Assembly (NCBI RefSeq): GCF_001905465.1
Contig: NZ_LISX01000005.1
Coordinates: forward strand, 465,085 to 529,084
Direction of reading: 5' to 3'
Origin: Kitasatospora sp. CB01950
Lineage (GTDB): Bacteria; Actinomycetota; Actinomycetes; Streptomycetales; Streptomycetaceae
Length of the DNA stretch: 64,000 nt
Shown: one piece after another, positions 45,336 through 53,882 of the stretch
Layout of the letters: each line of letters opens with the position of its first letter
How positions within the stretch are numbered: the stretch's first letter is position 1
Position numbers and translations under genes: made by a program
Notes under the pieces: model-generated
Told to the model about the DNA's origin: nothing
The model's database searches: none
The model's input: the letters and a program-made list of their open reading frames with translations, nothing else

Positions 45336-45571
45336 GGCGCGCGCTCCCCTCGGTCGCCGCCGCCGTCGGTCGGCGGTCGGTCAGGGGCTCAGCGTGCCGT
45401 CGCCGGCCGGTCGTTCCCAGCGCATTCGCCGCACCTGTGGACAACCCGGCCCTGTGGAAAACTCGGGTCCCCCGCAGGAGGGAAAACCGGATGACTTCCG
45501 CACCCACGTGAAACGCCCGAGTCGCCGGCAGCGCCGAAGCCACGAAGCCACGAAGCCACCGCGGAACGACC

Positions 45572-45898
45572 TCAAGCCGCCGGAAACCGGCTCTCGTTGC
45601 GCTCGATCTTCTCCGCCAGCGCCCGCAGCGGATCCACCTCCAGCACGGTGCACAGCTGCAGCAGGTAGGCCAGCACGTCGGCGACCTCGTCCCGCACCCG
45701 GTGCGCCGTGCCGGCGTCGGTCATCACCGCGCCGGCCTGTTCGGGCGTCAACCACTGGAAGATCTCCAGCAGTTCACCGGCCTCGACGCTCAGCGCCGAG
45801 GCCAGGTTCTTCGGGGTGTGGAACGGCTGCCAGTTCCGGGCGGCCGCGAACTCGGCCAGTCGCCGCTGGAGTTCGGGCACCGTCAGATCATCGTTCAT
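45572..45898 (-). CDS. MazG-like nucleotide pyrophosphohydrolase
   Basis: This protein probably hydrolyses (d)NTPs to NMP and pyrophosphate as a house-cleaning enzyme. The 108-residue protein is of the single-domain MazG-like/RS21-C6 type. NWQPFHTPKNLA is followed by the metal-binding helices EAGELLEIFQW and DEVADVLAYLLQL (ExxE...ExxD pattern), and it closes with KIERNESRFP. The ATG at 45898 overlaps the stop of the upstream ATPase gene (ATGA), so the two are coupled. The substrate is not determinable from sequence; dCTP-type analogues are common for this family. Confidence 0.9.
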   Translation of the reverse strand: MNDDLTVPELQRRLAEFAAARNWQPFHTPKNLASALSVEAGELLEIFQWLTPEQAGAVMTDAGTAHRVRDEVADVLAYLLQLCTVLEVDPLRALAEKIERNESRFPAA

Positions 45899-47256
45899 TC
45901 CCCCAGGTCTACCACTGCGGCCGCGTCCCGCGCCGCGCCCTGGACGGGCACCCGGGCAGCGGGTTCGGTGCGGCGCAGCAGGCTGTGGCCGGTGGCCGGA
46001 TCGCGCCGGCACTCGACCAGTTCGACGCCGTCCAGGCCGTGCGCGGGGCCGGGTTCCTGGACGGTGGCGAGCAGCCGGATGTCGCCCTTGCCGGTGACTT
46101 CGCGGGCCAGCCGCAGCAGCGCGGCGACCTGCTCGGCCGCCAGCCCGGCCCCGAGGTCCTCGGCGAGCAGCACCAACTGCCGGTGCGCGTCGGGCACTTC
46201 GGCGGCCGGGTCGACGTCGATGACGTCGGCGCCGGTGAGCAGGACGGCGGCGAAGGCGAGCAGCCGCAGCATGCCGTCGGAGGCCTGGTCGGCGCCGGTG
46301 CGGCCGAGCACGCCCTCGTCGAAGACGGCGATCAGCCGCTGCTGCGCGCCCTCGCCGCGCCGGGCGACGTCCAGTCCGAGCAGCGGGTGCGGCGCGGCGG
46401 CCTGGACGGTGCGCAGCAGCCGGGCCCAGCGGCGCTGGCACTCGCTCTTGAGGCGGCCGAGGACGGCGGAGATGTTGGCGGCGGTGCCGAGCAGCCGGGC
46501 CTGCGGTTCGGGCCGGGCCCAGCCGCGCATCGCGGCGGGCACGGGGTGCAGGGCGAACACCTCGCGCAGTGCGGTGAGCAGTTGTTCGGAGGCGGCCAGC
46601 ACCTTGCGTTCGCCGTTGGACGATCCGGCCACCCGCAGCGGCAGTTGGGCGGTGATCAGGCTGCTGCTGGACAGCGGCGCGCGGATGTCGCCCTGCCGGG
46701 AGTCGTTGTGCCAGGTGACGTTGACCCGGCCGCGGGCGAGGTCCTGTTCACCGGTCTCCATCAGGGTCCGGCCGTCCAGGGTGAGCCATTCGCGGGCGAT
46801 CCGGACGCGTTCGTCGGTGCGCACCACCACTTCGAGCCGGACCTGCCCGACGCCGGAGCGGACGGTGCAGCCCAGGATGATCGCGTTGCGCCCGTGCGGG
46901 ACGCAGCCGGCCAACCCGCCCCGGACGGGGACGGCGAGCGGGCCACCGATGCCGCCGATGCCGTCCAGCGAGGGTCTGATCTCCTCACCGAGGGCGAGCC
47001 GGGAGAGCACCGAGAGGGCGTCCAGCGCGTTGGACTTGCCCGCCCCGGACGGGCCGTGGACGACGGTCAGCGGTGACATCGGCAGGGTGGCGCGCCGGTA
47101 GGACTTGAAGGACGTCAGCCGCAGTTCCTCGACGGTCGGGCGCTTCACCAGGGGTGTGGACTCCGCGGGCGGGCGCCGGCCCGGCTGGGCGGAGGAGCGG
47201 TCGGGCGGCCCGACCGGGGGCGGGGCCAAGGGGGCTTCGCTGGTCACTCCGAGCAC
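45895..47256 (-). CDS. RecF/SMC-type ATPase (AAA domain) coupled to MazG-like gene
   Basis: The 453-residue protein has an ABC/SMC-like head. An N-terminal strand-loop LRLTSFKSYRRATLPMSPLT leads into Walker A HGPSGAGKSN. A mid-region rich in Arg/Leu follows, then a late signature DQASDGMLRLLAFAAVLLTG and Walker B-like LVLLAEDLGAG. This resembles the OLD/RecF-like ATPases often paired with nucleases or nucleotide hydrolases. A proline-rich N-terminal 40 residues is unlikely to be structured, and the start could be the GTG a few codons in. The stop overlaps the MazG-like start by four bases, implying joint function. The target is unknown. Confidence 0.8.
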   Translation of the reverse strand: MLGVTSEAPLAPPPVGPPDRSSAQPGRRPPAESTPLVKRPTVEELRLTSFKSYRRATLPMSPLTVVHGPSGAGKSNALDALSVLSRLALGEEIRPSLDGIGGIGGPLAVPVRGGLAGCVPHGRNAIILGCTVRSGVGQVRLEVVVRTDERVRIAREWLTLDGRTLMETGEQDLARGRVNVTWHNDSRQGDIRAPLSSSSLITAQLPLRVAGSSNGERKVLAASEQLLTALREVFALHPVPAAMRGWARPEPQARLLGTAANISAVLGRLKSECQRRWARLLRTVQAAAPHPLLGLDVARRGEGAQQRLIAVFDEGVLGRTGADQASDGMLRLLAFAAVLLTGADVIDVDPAAEVPDAHRQLVLLAEDLGAGLAAEQVAALLRLAREVTGKGDIRLLATVQEPGPAHGLDGVELVECRRDPATGHSLLRRTEPAARVPVQGAARDAAAVVDLGE

Positions 47257-47345
47257 TTTAGGCCCGCAGTGAGCTGGAGAAACGACTCTCCTGACGGCCT
47301 TTCACCCCTTCGAGTCCCAACCGTCGCCGGGCCCGTCGCGGTGTG

Positions 47346-48176
47346 TCACTCGTACGCGGTGATCCGCACCGAGCCGGTGACCTCCACGGGCTCCGGCAGC
47401 GCGTCCAGTGCGGCGGCCAGCGCGGCCCGGTCGGTGTGCCAGGCGCTCGGCCCCATCCCGACCACGGCGGCGGCGTCCGCCCGTGACAGCCGCAGCGCGA
47501 ACTCCACGTCCGTGCGCCCCACCGGCGCGAACCACGGGCCGAGCTTCTCCTCGATCCGCCGGTCCTTGTCCTCGTCGACCGACAGCAGGCCCAGCACGCC
47601 CACCAGTTCCCGCAGGTGGCGGGAGGTCGGCGCGGCCACCAGCAGCCGCCCGCCCGGGCGCAGCACCCGCCGCATCTCCGGGCCGTTGCGCGGCGCGAAC
47701 ACGTTCAGCAGCACGTCCGCCGCGCCGTCCCGCAGCGGGAGCGGACGCCAGGCGTCGCACACCACGGCGCCGATCCGCGGGTGCGCCTTCGTGGCCCGCC
47801 GCAGCGCGTACTTCGACAGGTCGAGGGCCGCGCCGGCCGCACCGGGCCGGGCCTCCAGCACCCGCGCCAGGTAGTGCCCGGTGCCCGCGCCCAGGTCGGC
47901 CACCAGGCCGGTGTCCGCCGCGACCCCGGCGGCGGCCTCGGCCAGCGCCCGCTCCAGCGGACGGTAGTGGCCGGCCGCCAGGAACTCGCTGCGGGCGGCG
48001 ACCATCTCCGCGGTGTCGGCGGTGCCCGCCTTCGCGTCGCCGGCCAGCAGGCTGACGTAGCCCTGCCGGGCCTGGTCGAAGCTGTGGCCCTGCGCGCAGC
48101 GCAGGGTGCGGCCGTCCAGGGTCAGGGGGTGGGCGCAGTGCGGGCAGACCAGATAGGGCTCGATGTCCTGCAGCAA
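47346..48176 (-). CDS. RlmA/TlrB-type 23S rRNA (guanine-N1) methyltransferase
   Basis: This is a predicted SAM-dependent methyltransferase of 23S rRNA helix 35 (G745/G748 position). The 276-residue protein has the N-terminal zinc knuckle (Cys11, Cys14, Cys27, His31), the linker SFDQARQGYVSLL, and the Rossmann fold with ADLGAGTGHYLARVL and NVFAPRNGPEMRRVLRPGG. In Streptomyces the family includes macrolide-resistance enzymes such as TlrB as well as housekeeping types, so a drug-resistance role cannot be excluded. The start appears to be TTG at 48176: an in-frame stop lies a few codons upstream and GAGG is suitably placed. Confidence 0.88.
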   Translation of the reverse strand: MLQDIEPYLVCPHCAHPLTLDGRTLRCAQGHSFDQARQGYVSLLAGDAKAGTADTAEMVAARSEFLAAGHYRPLERALAEAAAGVAADTGLVADLGAGTGHYLARVLEARPGAAGAALDLSKYALRRATKAHPRIGAVVCDAWRPLPLRDGAADVLLNVFAPRNGPEMRRVLRPGGRLLVAAPTSRHLRELVGVLGLLSVDEDKDRRIEEKLGPWFAPVGRTDVEFALRLSRADAAAVVGMGPSAWHTDRAALAAALDALPEPVEVTGSVRITAYE

Positions 48177-48291
48177 CTCGGTCGCATCCTCGCGGGATCG
48201 TCAGGGGCCGGGGGAACGTCGAGGGTATCCCGGCTGCGGACGCCTCGTCGCTCTCCCGGCCCCTGACCTGCGGCCGGACCGTACCGACGGC

Positions 48292-48705
48292 TCACTCCTC
48301 GCCGTCGTCGCCGACTTCTTCCTCCTCCGACTCGTCGACCACCCACATCGCCAGCCGCTCCGCCACGCCCGTGATGCCGAGCTTGCCCTCCCGGATCGCC
48401 CGGGCCAGGCTGCGCACCTCGCGCGCGGTGGTCGCCACCCGGCAGCCGCTGGCCACCAGGTACGCGTAGGCCACGGCGGTGGCGAACAGCTCGTTGTTGC
48501 GCTCCAGCGCGGGGACCCGGATCAGCTGGTGCATCAGCGCGGCCGCACGGTCCTGCGGCTCCGGGTAGACGGCGATGTCGAAGATTTCGGCCTGGTGCCT
48601 GGTGATCGCCGCGAGCAGCGATCCGTAGTCGGTGACCTGCGGGTCACCGGGCGTGTACTGCTCGGCGGTCATGAGCAGCCACGAGAGGTCGACCTCAAGT
48701 TTCAA
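48292..48705 (-). CDS. Doc-like (Fic-fold) toxin component with a degenerate active site
   Basis: The 137-residue protein (TTG start, LKLEVDLSWLLM) can be aligned with the phage P1 Doc toxin: DYGSLLAAITRH, then LERNNELFATAVAYAYLVASG in place of the Fic motif helix, then LARAIREGKLGITGVAERL near the C-terminus. The Fic signature HxFxxANKR is not conserved; only Asn remains, so phosphotransferase activity is doubtful. The tail is acidic (ESEEEEVGDDGEE). It overlaps the antitoxin gene by four bases (TTGA), a classic coupled toxin-antitoxin arrangement. Similar proteins are annotated in streptomycetes as Fic-family toxin components. Confidence 0.65.
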   Translation of the reverse strand: MKLEVDLSWLLMTAEQYTPGDPQVTDYGSLLAAITRHQAEIFDIAVYPEPQDRAAALMHQLIRVPALERNNELFATAVAYAYLVASGCRVATTAREVRSLARAIREGKLGITGVAERLAMWVVDESEEEEVGDDGEE

Positions 48706-48938
48706 CGGCGCACGTCCTGGAGTTCGCTCGGCGATCCGAATTCGGCGAGGAACGCCGCCTCGTGCTCCTTCATGAACTGCGCCGCGGCGTCCACGAAGTT
48801 GCGCCCCGCCTCGCCCATGTCCTGCTGTACCAGGCGCTCGATGTACTGGTTCATGCTGATCCCCTGCTGTTCGGCCCGCTCGCGGGCCATCTCGGCGGTG
48901 GTCGCATCCACCCTGACGTTCAGCTGCTTCTTGGCCAT
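48702..48938 (-). CDS. Ribbon-helix-helix antitoxin
   Basis: The 78-residue protein begins MAKKQLNVRVDATTAEMARE, a beta strand plus two helices of the MetJ/Arc/CopG type that binds DNA as a dimer and probably autoregulates the pair. The second half (EAGRNFVDAAAQFMKEHEAAF) is a helical tail expected to bind and neutralise the downstream Doc-like protein. The gene is first in the operon and its stop overlaps the toxin's TTG start. A GCTAGC motif lies just upstream and could be part of the operator. Confidence 0.85.
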   Translation of the reverse strand: MAKKQLNVRVDATTAEMARERAEQQGISMNQYIERLVQQDMGEAGRNFVDAAAQFMKEHEAAFLAEFGSPSELQDVRR

Positions 48939-49056
48939 GCTTCACGCTAGCGCCGAGGTGCTAGCACAACAAGGGCGCAAACCGGCCGCACCCCCGCTCC
49001 CCCAACCCTGTCCGCCCGCGCCCCCGCGAAAACCGGCCACCGGGCCCGGAAACGCC

Positions 49057-49091
49057 GGACGGGCGCGGGAGAGGAACTCCCGCGCCCGTCC
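49057..49091 (-). terminator. Terminator of the RNA methyltransferase gene
   Basis: Fifteen-base perfect arms GGACGGGCGCGGGAG and complement with a five-base loop, starting 16 bp past the stop. Confidence 0.88.
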
Positions 49092-49106
49092 TGACGGGTG
49101 GGTCGA

Positions 49107-50783
49107 CTACGGGCGGTCGGCGATCGGCTCCAGGATGGCCACGGACTCGAAGTGGTGGGTCATCGGGAACAGGTCGAAGGCCCGCAGCGAGACCGGGCGG
49201 TAGCCGCCCTCGCGGAAGAAGGCCAGGTCGCGGGCGAGCGCGGCGGGGTCGCAGGCGACGTAGGCGATGCGGCGGGCGGAGAGCGAGCAGAGGTGCGCGA
49301 CGGTGTCGCGGCCGGCGCCGGCCCGCGGCGGGTCGAGGACGATCAGGTCGGTGGAGGTGATGCCGGTGCGGGGCAGCAGGGTCTCGACCTTGTCGCACTC
49401 GATCCGGACGTTCTCCAGCGCGGCCAGGTTGTGCCGGGCGTCCGCCACGGCCTGCTTGCCGGACTCGATGCCGAGCACCGCGCCCTCCTCGCCGACCCGT
49501 TCGGCGAGCGCGCCGGCGAACAGGCCGACGCCGCAGTACAGGTCGAGGGCGTTCTCGCCCCACTGCGGGTCGAGGCCGGTGAGGACGGCGTCGACCAGGG
49601 TGTCCGGGGCCTCGGGGTGGATCTGCCAGAAGCCGCCGTTGGAGACCCGCCAGGTGCGGCCGACGGCGCGCTCGCGGACGAAGGCGCGGCCGTGCACGCG
49701 GTGGAACAGGTCCTGCTCGTCGATCCGGGCGATCGAGGCCTCCCGGTCGAGTTCGACCAGCGGCAGCTGCTCGCCGGGCTGCGGCCGCAGGATCACCTGC
49801 CGGTCGGAGGAGCCGGACGCGGCGATCGCATCGACGGAGGCGACGCCCGTCCAGTCGCGGGACTCGATGCCGAGCTCGGTGACGCCGGGCGCGGCGATCA
49901 GGCAGCGGTCGATCGGCTGGATGTCGTGCGACCGGTGCTTGCGCAGGCCGATCGTGCCGTCCTCGTCGACGGCGTACTGGACGCGGCTGCGCCAGGCCGG
50001 GACCTCGCCGGCCTGGAGCTTGCCGCCGACCGGCTCGACCGAGCCGTCCCAGTGGGCCTCCTCGGGGGTGAGGCCGGCCAGCTTGGCGAGCTGCTCGGTG
50101 AGCACCGCGCCCTTGAGCTTGCGCTGCCCGCCGGGGGTGACGTGCTGCCAGTCGCAGCCGCCGCACTTGCCGGGGCCGGCGAACCGGCAGGGCGCCTCGA
50201 TCCGCTCCTTGGCGGCCTCCAGCACCTCCACCGCGTCGGCCCGCAGGAATCGCGAGGTGGTGGTGCCGTCGGTGACCTGCGCGATCACCCGCTCACCGGG
50301 CAGCGCGTGCCGGACGAACAGCACCCGGCCCTCGTGCCGGGCCACGCAGTGCCCGCCGTGCGCGACCGGCCCGACCTCGACCTCGTAGCGTTCGCCGACC
50401 AGCGGGTCGCCGGACGGCTGCCGCAGCGCCCGCTGGGCGGGCCGCACGGCCTTGGGCGCGCGTACCGCACCGGGCTTGCGCCCCTGCCGATCGGCGTTCT
50501 TCGCGCGCGGGCCCTCGCCCTTCGCCGTCTTCGGCTCCTTCGCCGTCTTCGGCTCCTTCGCAGTCTTCGCCGCCTTCGCGGGTGCCGGCCGCACCTCGGC
50601 GGGACGCTGCTCGCCCGGCACCGGCGGCAGGCTGCGGGCGGTGTTGCCCTCCCGGTCGGTGGCTTCGGGCCGGGCCGGCCGGCTGCTCCAGCGCGGGTGC
50701 GCCACCTGCCCGGGCTTGGCGCCGGACGTGCGGCCGGGGCGGCCTTGGCGACCGGAGGAGCGGGGCGGGTTGTTGCGGGTCAC
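49107..50783 (-). CDS. TrmA/RlmD-type RNA uracil-C5 methyltransferase
   Basis: This is a predicted SAM-dependent RNA m5U methyltransferase. The 558-residue protein has a long basic low-complexity N-terminal tail (1-125) and a TRAM domain (about 130-185, YEVEVGPVAHGGHCVARHEG). A cysteine cluster CRFAGPGKCGGCDW may bind Fe-S. The C-terminal catalytic domain has LDLYCGVGLFAGALA, LDPPRAGAG and the catalytic Cys in VACDPAALARDL. A GTG at 50783 follows AAGGAAG. Upstream is the KimA-like gene on the same strand, about 130 bp away. The target (tRNA U54 or 23S rRNA) cannot be decided here. Confidence 0.93.
   Translation of the reverse strand: MTRNNPPRSSGRQGRPGRTSGAKPGQVAHPRWSSRPARPEATDREGNTARSLPPVPGEQRPAEVRPAPAKAAKTAKEPKTAKEPKTAKGEGPRAKNADRQGRKPGAVRAPKAVRPAQRALRQPSGDPLVGERYEVEVGPVAHGGHCVARHEGRVLFVRHALPGERVIAQVTDGTTTSRFLRADAVEVLEAAKERIEAPCRFAGPGKCGGCDWQHVTPGGQRKLKGAVLTEQLAKLAGLTPEEAHWDGSVEPVGGKLQAGEVPAWRSRVQYAVDEDGTIGLRKHRSHDIQPIDRCLIAAPGVTELGIESRDWTGVASVDAIAASGSSDRQVILRPQPGEQLPLVELDREASIARIDEQDLFHRVHGRAFVRERAVGRTWRVSNGGFWQIHPEAPDTLVDAVLTGLDPQWGENALDLYCGVGLFAGALAERVGEEGAVLGIESGKQAVADARHNLAALENVRIECDKVETLLPRTGITSTDLIVLDPPRAGAGRDTVAHLCSLSARRIAYVACDPAALARDLAFFREGGYRPVSLRAFDLFPMTHHFESVAILEPIADRP
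50521..50574 (-). repeat. Three 18-bp tandem units in the methyltransferase N-terminal tail
   Basis: Two exact TTCGCCGTCTTCGGCTCC units are followed by one diverged copy. On the coding strand they give Lys/Thr/Ala/Glu/Pro repeats, a basic RNA-binding-like tail prone to slippage. Confidence 0.8.
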
Positions 50784-50916
50784 AGGGCGCTTCCTTACGC
50801 GATACGAAAGACGGGGGGGGGACGGACGGTGGAGAACACGGCGGCCCGTGGCGGACCGGGAACGATCCGCCACGGGCCCATTGAAGGCCATCGGGAGGCC
50901 GGACGGGCCGTGCCGC

Positions 50917-52968
50917 TCAGTCGCGCGGCGCGGCGTCGTCCTTGCCGCCACGGGACTCCCCGGTGGTCTGCCCGGCACGCGGCCGGGGCTCGCCACGACG
51001 CACCGCACCGGGCGCGGACCACGCCTTGGGTGCCTTGCGTCGTTCCGAGGACTCCAACTGCCAGGGTACGGACGTCACCATCACACCGGGTTTGAACAGT
51101 AGGCGTCCCTTGAGCCGCAGCGCGCTCTGGTTGTGCAGCAGGTGCTCGTACCAGTGGCCGACCACGTACTCGGGGATGTAGACCGCGACCACGTCGCGCG
51201 GGCTGTCGCGGCGCAGGTTCTTCACGTACTCCAGCACCGGGCCGGTGATCTCCCGGTACGGCGAGTCGAGGACCTTCAGCGGCACGTCGATGCCGCGCTC
51301 GTCCCACTCCTTGCGCAGCGCCGCGGTGTCGGCCGGGTCCACGTTGACGGTGACGGCCTCCAGGATGTGCGCCCGGGACAGCTGGGCGTACGCGAGGGCG
51401 CGCAGCGCGGGCTTGTGCAGCTTGGAGACCAGCACGACGGCGTGCACCCGGGTCGGCGGGGCGACGTCGGTGGGCTCCTCGGCGGCCTTCAGCTCGGAGT
51501 TGACACTGTCGTAGTGCCGGCGGATCGCCTTCATCATCACGAACAGCACCACCATCAGCGCGATCGCGATCCAGGCGTGACCGATCTTGGTGGCGAGCAC
51601 CACGATCAGCACGGCCATGGTCATCACCAGGCCGAAGGCGTTGATCGCCCGGCTGCGCTGCATGCGGCCGCGCTTCTTCGGGTCGGTCTCGGTCTTCAGC
51701 AGCCTGGTCCAGTGCCGGATCATGCCGGACTGGCTCATGTTGAACGCCACGAACACACCGACGATGTACAGCTGGATCAGCCGGTTCGGGTCGGCGCCGA
51801 ACGCGACGATGAACAGGATCGCCGCGCCGGCCAGCAGCACGATGCCGTTGGAGAACGCCAGCCGGTCGCCGCGGGTGTGCAGCTGACGCGGCAGGTAGCG
51901 GTCCTGGGCGAGGATCGAGCCGAGCACCGGGAAGCCGTTGAAGGCGGTGTTCGCGGCCAGCACCAGGATCAGGCCGGTGGTGCCCGCGACGAAGTAGAAG
52001 CCGGGGGTGAAGTTGGAGAACACCGCCTCGGAGATCTGCGCCAGCACGGTCTTCTGGTGGTAGTCCGCCGGCGCGCCGATCAGCTGCTCGGTCGGGTTCT
52101 CGGCCATCTGCGTCCCGGTCAGGTGTGCCAGGTAGATGATGCCCATGAACATCGTGACGGCGATGCTCGCCATCATCAGCAGCGTGGTCGCGGCGTTCTT
52201 GCTCTTCGGCTTCCGGAAGGCCGGCACGCCGTTGGAGATCGCCTCCACACCGGTGAGCGCCGCACAGCCCGAGGAGAACGCCTTGAGCAGCAGGAACACC
52301 AGCGCGAACCCGGTCAGCGCCCCGTTGCCGGGCGTCGGCTCCAGGTGGAACGACGCGCTCTCCGCGGGCAGCGCCGAGTCGAACCCGAAGTGCCGCACCA
52401 GGCCGTAGACCACCATGCCGAGCACGCCCACCATGAACGCGTACGTCGGCACCGCGAACGCGGAGCCGGACTCGCGCACACCGCGCAGGTTCATGCCCAT
52501 CAGCAGGATGACCAGGAACACCGACAGCGCCATCTCGTGGCCGCGCAACGCCGGCACCGCCGACACCACGTTGGCCACGCCCGAGGTGGTGGAGACCGCC
52601 ACGGTGAGGATGTAGTCGACCATCAGCGCACTCGCCACCACCAGGCCGGAGTTCGGCCCGTGGTTGACGGTGGCGACCTCGTAGTCGCCGCCACCGCTCG
52701 GGTAGGCGTGCACGTTCTGCCGGTACGAGGCGACCACCGCGAGCATCACGATGGCGACCACGAGGCCGATCTGCCAGGAGAAGTGGATCGCCGACGCGCC
52801 GGCCAGCGACAGCGTGAGCAGGATCTCCTCGGGCGCGTACGCCACGGAGGAGAGCGCGTCCGAGGCGAACACCGGCAGCGCGATCCGCTTGGGGAGCAGC
52901 GTCTCCCCCAGCTTGTCGCTGCGCAGCGCACGCCCGATCAGGATGCGTTTCGGTAGGTCAGCAGGCAT
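50917..52968 (-). CDS. KimA-like potassium transporter (APC superfamily)
   Basis: The 683-residue protein has twelve hydrophobic helices and a C-terminal cytoplasmic domain of about 200 residues. It aligns from memory with Bacillus subtilis KimA (YdaO), a c-di-AMP-inhibited K+:H+ symporter. Shared segments are RILIGRALRS, LPVFASDALSSVAYAPEEIL, SYRQNVHAYPSGGGDY, LLLKAFSSGCAALTGVEAISNG, LVLAANTAFNGFPVL, RGDRLAFSNGI and HNQSALRLKGRLLFK. Many annotations would call it an amino acid permease. The divergent trkA/ceo genes support a potassium role. The start at 52968 gives MPADLPKRILIG. Confidence 0.88.
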   Translation of the reverse strand: MPADLPKRILIGRALRSDKLGETLLPKRIALPVFASDALSSVAYAPEEILLTLSLAGASAIHFSWQIGLVVAIVMLAVVASYRQNVHAYPSGGGDYEVATVNHGPNSGLVVASALMVDYILTVAVSTTSGVANVVSAVPALRGHEMALSVFLVILLMGMNLRGVRESGSAFAVPTYAFMVGVLGMVVYGLVRHFGFDSALPAESASFHLEPTPGNGALTGFALVFLLLKAFSSGCAALTGVEAISNGVPAFRKPKSKNAATTLLMMASIAVTMFMGIIYLAHLTGTQMAENPTEQLIGAPADYHQKTVLAQISEAVFSNFTPGFYFVAGTTGLILVLAANTAFNGFPVLGSILAQDRYLPRQLHTRGDRLAFSNGIVLLAGAAILFIVAFGADPNRLIQLYIVGVFVAFNMSQSGMIRHWTRLLKTETDPKKRGRMQRSRAINAFGLVMTMAVLIVVLATKIGHAWIAIALMVVLFVMMKAIRRHYDSVNSELKAAEEPTDVAPPTRVHAVVLVSKLHKPALRALAYAQLSRAHILEAVTVNVDPADTAALRKEWDERGIDVPLKVLDSPYREITGPVLEYVKNLRRDSPRDVVAVYIPEYVVGHWYEHLLHNQSALRLKGRLLFKPGVMVTSVPWQLESSERRKAPKAWSAPGAVRRGEPRPRAGQTTGESRGGKDDAAPRD

Positions 52969-53160
52969 AGGCACAGCAAGGAATCGTAAGGGCTCCCGGT
53001 GGCACTCGATGCCTCCCGGGGCCACCTTGGTCGCGACTGTGTTCGGCGGACCGGCTAGCGTGTCGGATTACGGGTCAGCGGGCACCACCTGGTTGCCCCC
53101 TGCGTCGGATCACAGGCGCAGTCGACAAGTCGCCCCCGCAATCGGGGGCACGGAAGGACG

Positions 53161-53298
53161 ATGAACGGTGTTTACGCAGGTCATGACCCCAACGGATCGG
53201 GTGAGGTAGTCGCGTGCACATCGTCATCATGGGCTGCGGGCGCGTGGGCTCGGCCCTCGCCAGAACGCTTGAGAAACAAGGCCACTCGGTCGCGGTGA
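53161..53298 (+). CDS. Possible 45-codon upstream reading frame overlapping ceoB
   Basis: GGAAGGA lies immediately before this ATG, giving a better ribosome binding site than ceoB has. The frame (MNGVYAGHDPNGSGEVV...) runs out of phase into ceoB and stops at 53298. It could be a regulatory leader or may not be translated. A GCCCCCG/CGGGGGC hairpin (53132-53149) lies just upstream. Confidence 0.3.
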   Translation: MNGVYAGHDPNGSGEVVACTSSSWAAGAWARPSPERLRNKATRSR

Positions 53299-53882
53299 TC
53301 GACCAGGACCCGACCGCCTTCCGTCGGCTCGGCGCCGGTTTCAACGGCCGCCGGGTCACCGGCGTCGGCTTCGACCAGGACACCCTGCGGGAAGCCGGCA
53401 TCGAGGAGGCGGGCGCCTTCGCCGCCGTCTCCAGCGGTGACAACTCCAACATCATCGCCGCCCGGGTGGCCCGCGAGAACTTCGGCGTCGAGCACGTCGC
53501 GGCCCGCATCTACGACCCCCGCCGCGCCGAGGTCTACCAGCGTCTGGGCATCCCGACCGTCGCCACCGTCCGCTGGACGGCCGACCAGATGCTGCGCCGG
53601 CTGCTGCCCAGCGGCGCCGAGCCGGTCTGGCAGGACCCGTCGGGCGCCGTGCAGCTCGCCGAGGTGGCGTTCGCCCCCGCGTGGATAGGCCACCGCCTGT
53701 CCGAGCTGGAGGCCGCCTCCGGTGTCCGGGTGGCGTTCGTCACCCGCGTCGGCGAGGGCGTGCTGCCCACCCCGCAGATGGTGGTGCAGGAGGGCGACCT
53801 GGTGCACGTGATGCTGCGCCGCAACGAACTGACCGCGGTCGAGGCGGCCTTCGCCAAGGGCCCCGAGGAGGCTGGTCACTGA
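53214..53882 (+). CDS. ceoB: TrkA/Ktr-type potassium uptake RCK protein (CeoB)
   Basis: This cytoplasmic gating subunit of K+ channels or transporters binds NAD(H) or ATP. The 222-residue protein has an RCK_N Rossmann domain with GCGRVGSALA (7-16) and Asp30 at the end of strand 2, then a TrkA_C domain (about 140-215). The GTG at 53214 follows GAGG by seven bases. Its stop overlaps the ceoC start (TGATG), so the pair is translationally coupled. The names follow the paired CeoB/CeoC proteins of mycobacteria. It is divergent from the KimA-like transporter, and no TrkH membrane subunit is present. Confidence 0.93.
   Translation: MHIVIMGCGRVGSALARTLEKQGHSVAVIDQDPTAFRRLGAGFNGRRVTGVGFDQDTLREAGIEEAGAFAAVSSGDNSNIIAARVARENFGVEHVAARIYDPRRAEVYQRLGIPTVATVRWTADQMLRRLLPSGAEPVWQDPSGAVQLAEVAFAPAWIGHRLSELEAASGVRVAFVTRVGEGVLPTPQMVVQEGDLVHVMLRRNELTAVEAAFAKGPEEAGH

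Noticed and set aside
52969..53213. Search for a ydaO riboswitch ahead of the KimA-like gene
   Set aside because: Only scattered GGGGGCAACC-like text is present. The ordered conserved blocks seen at 16398-16555 are missing.
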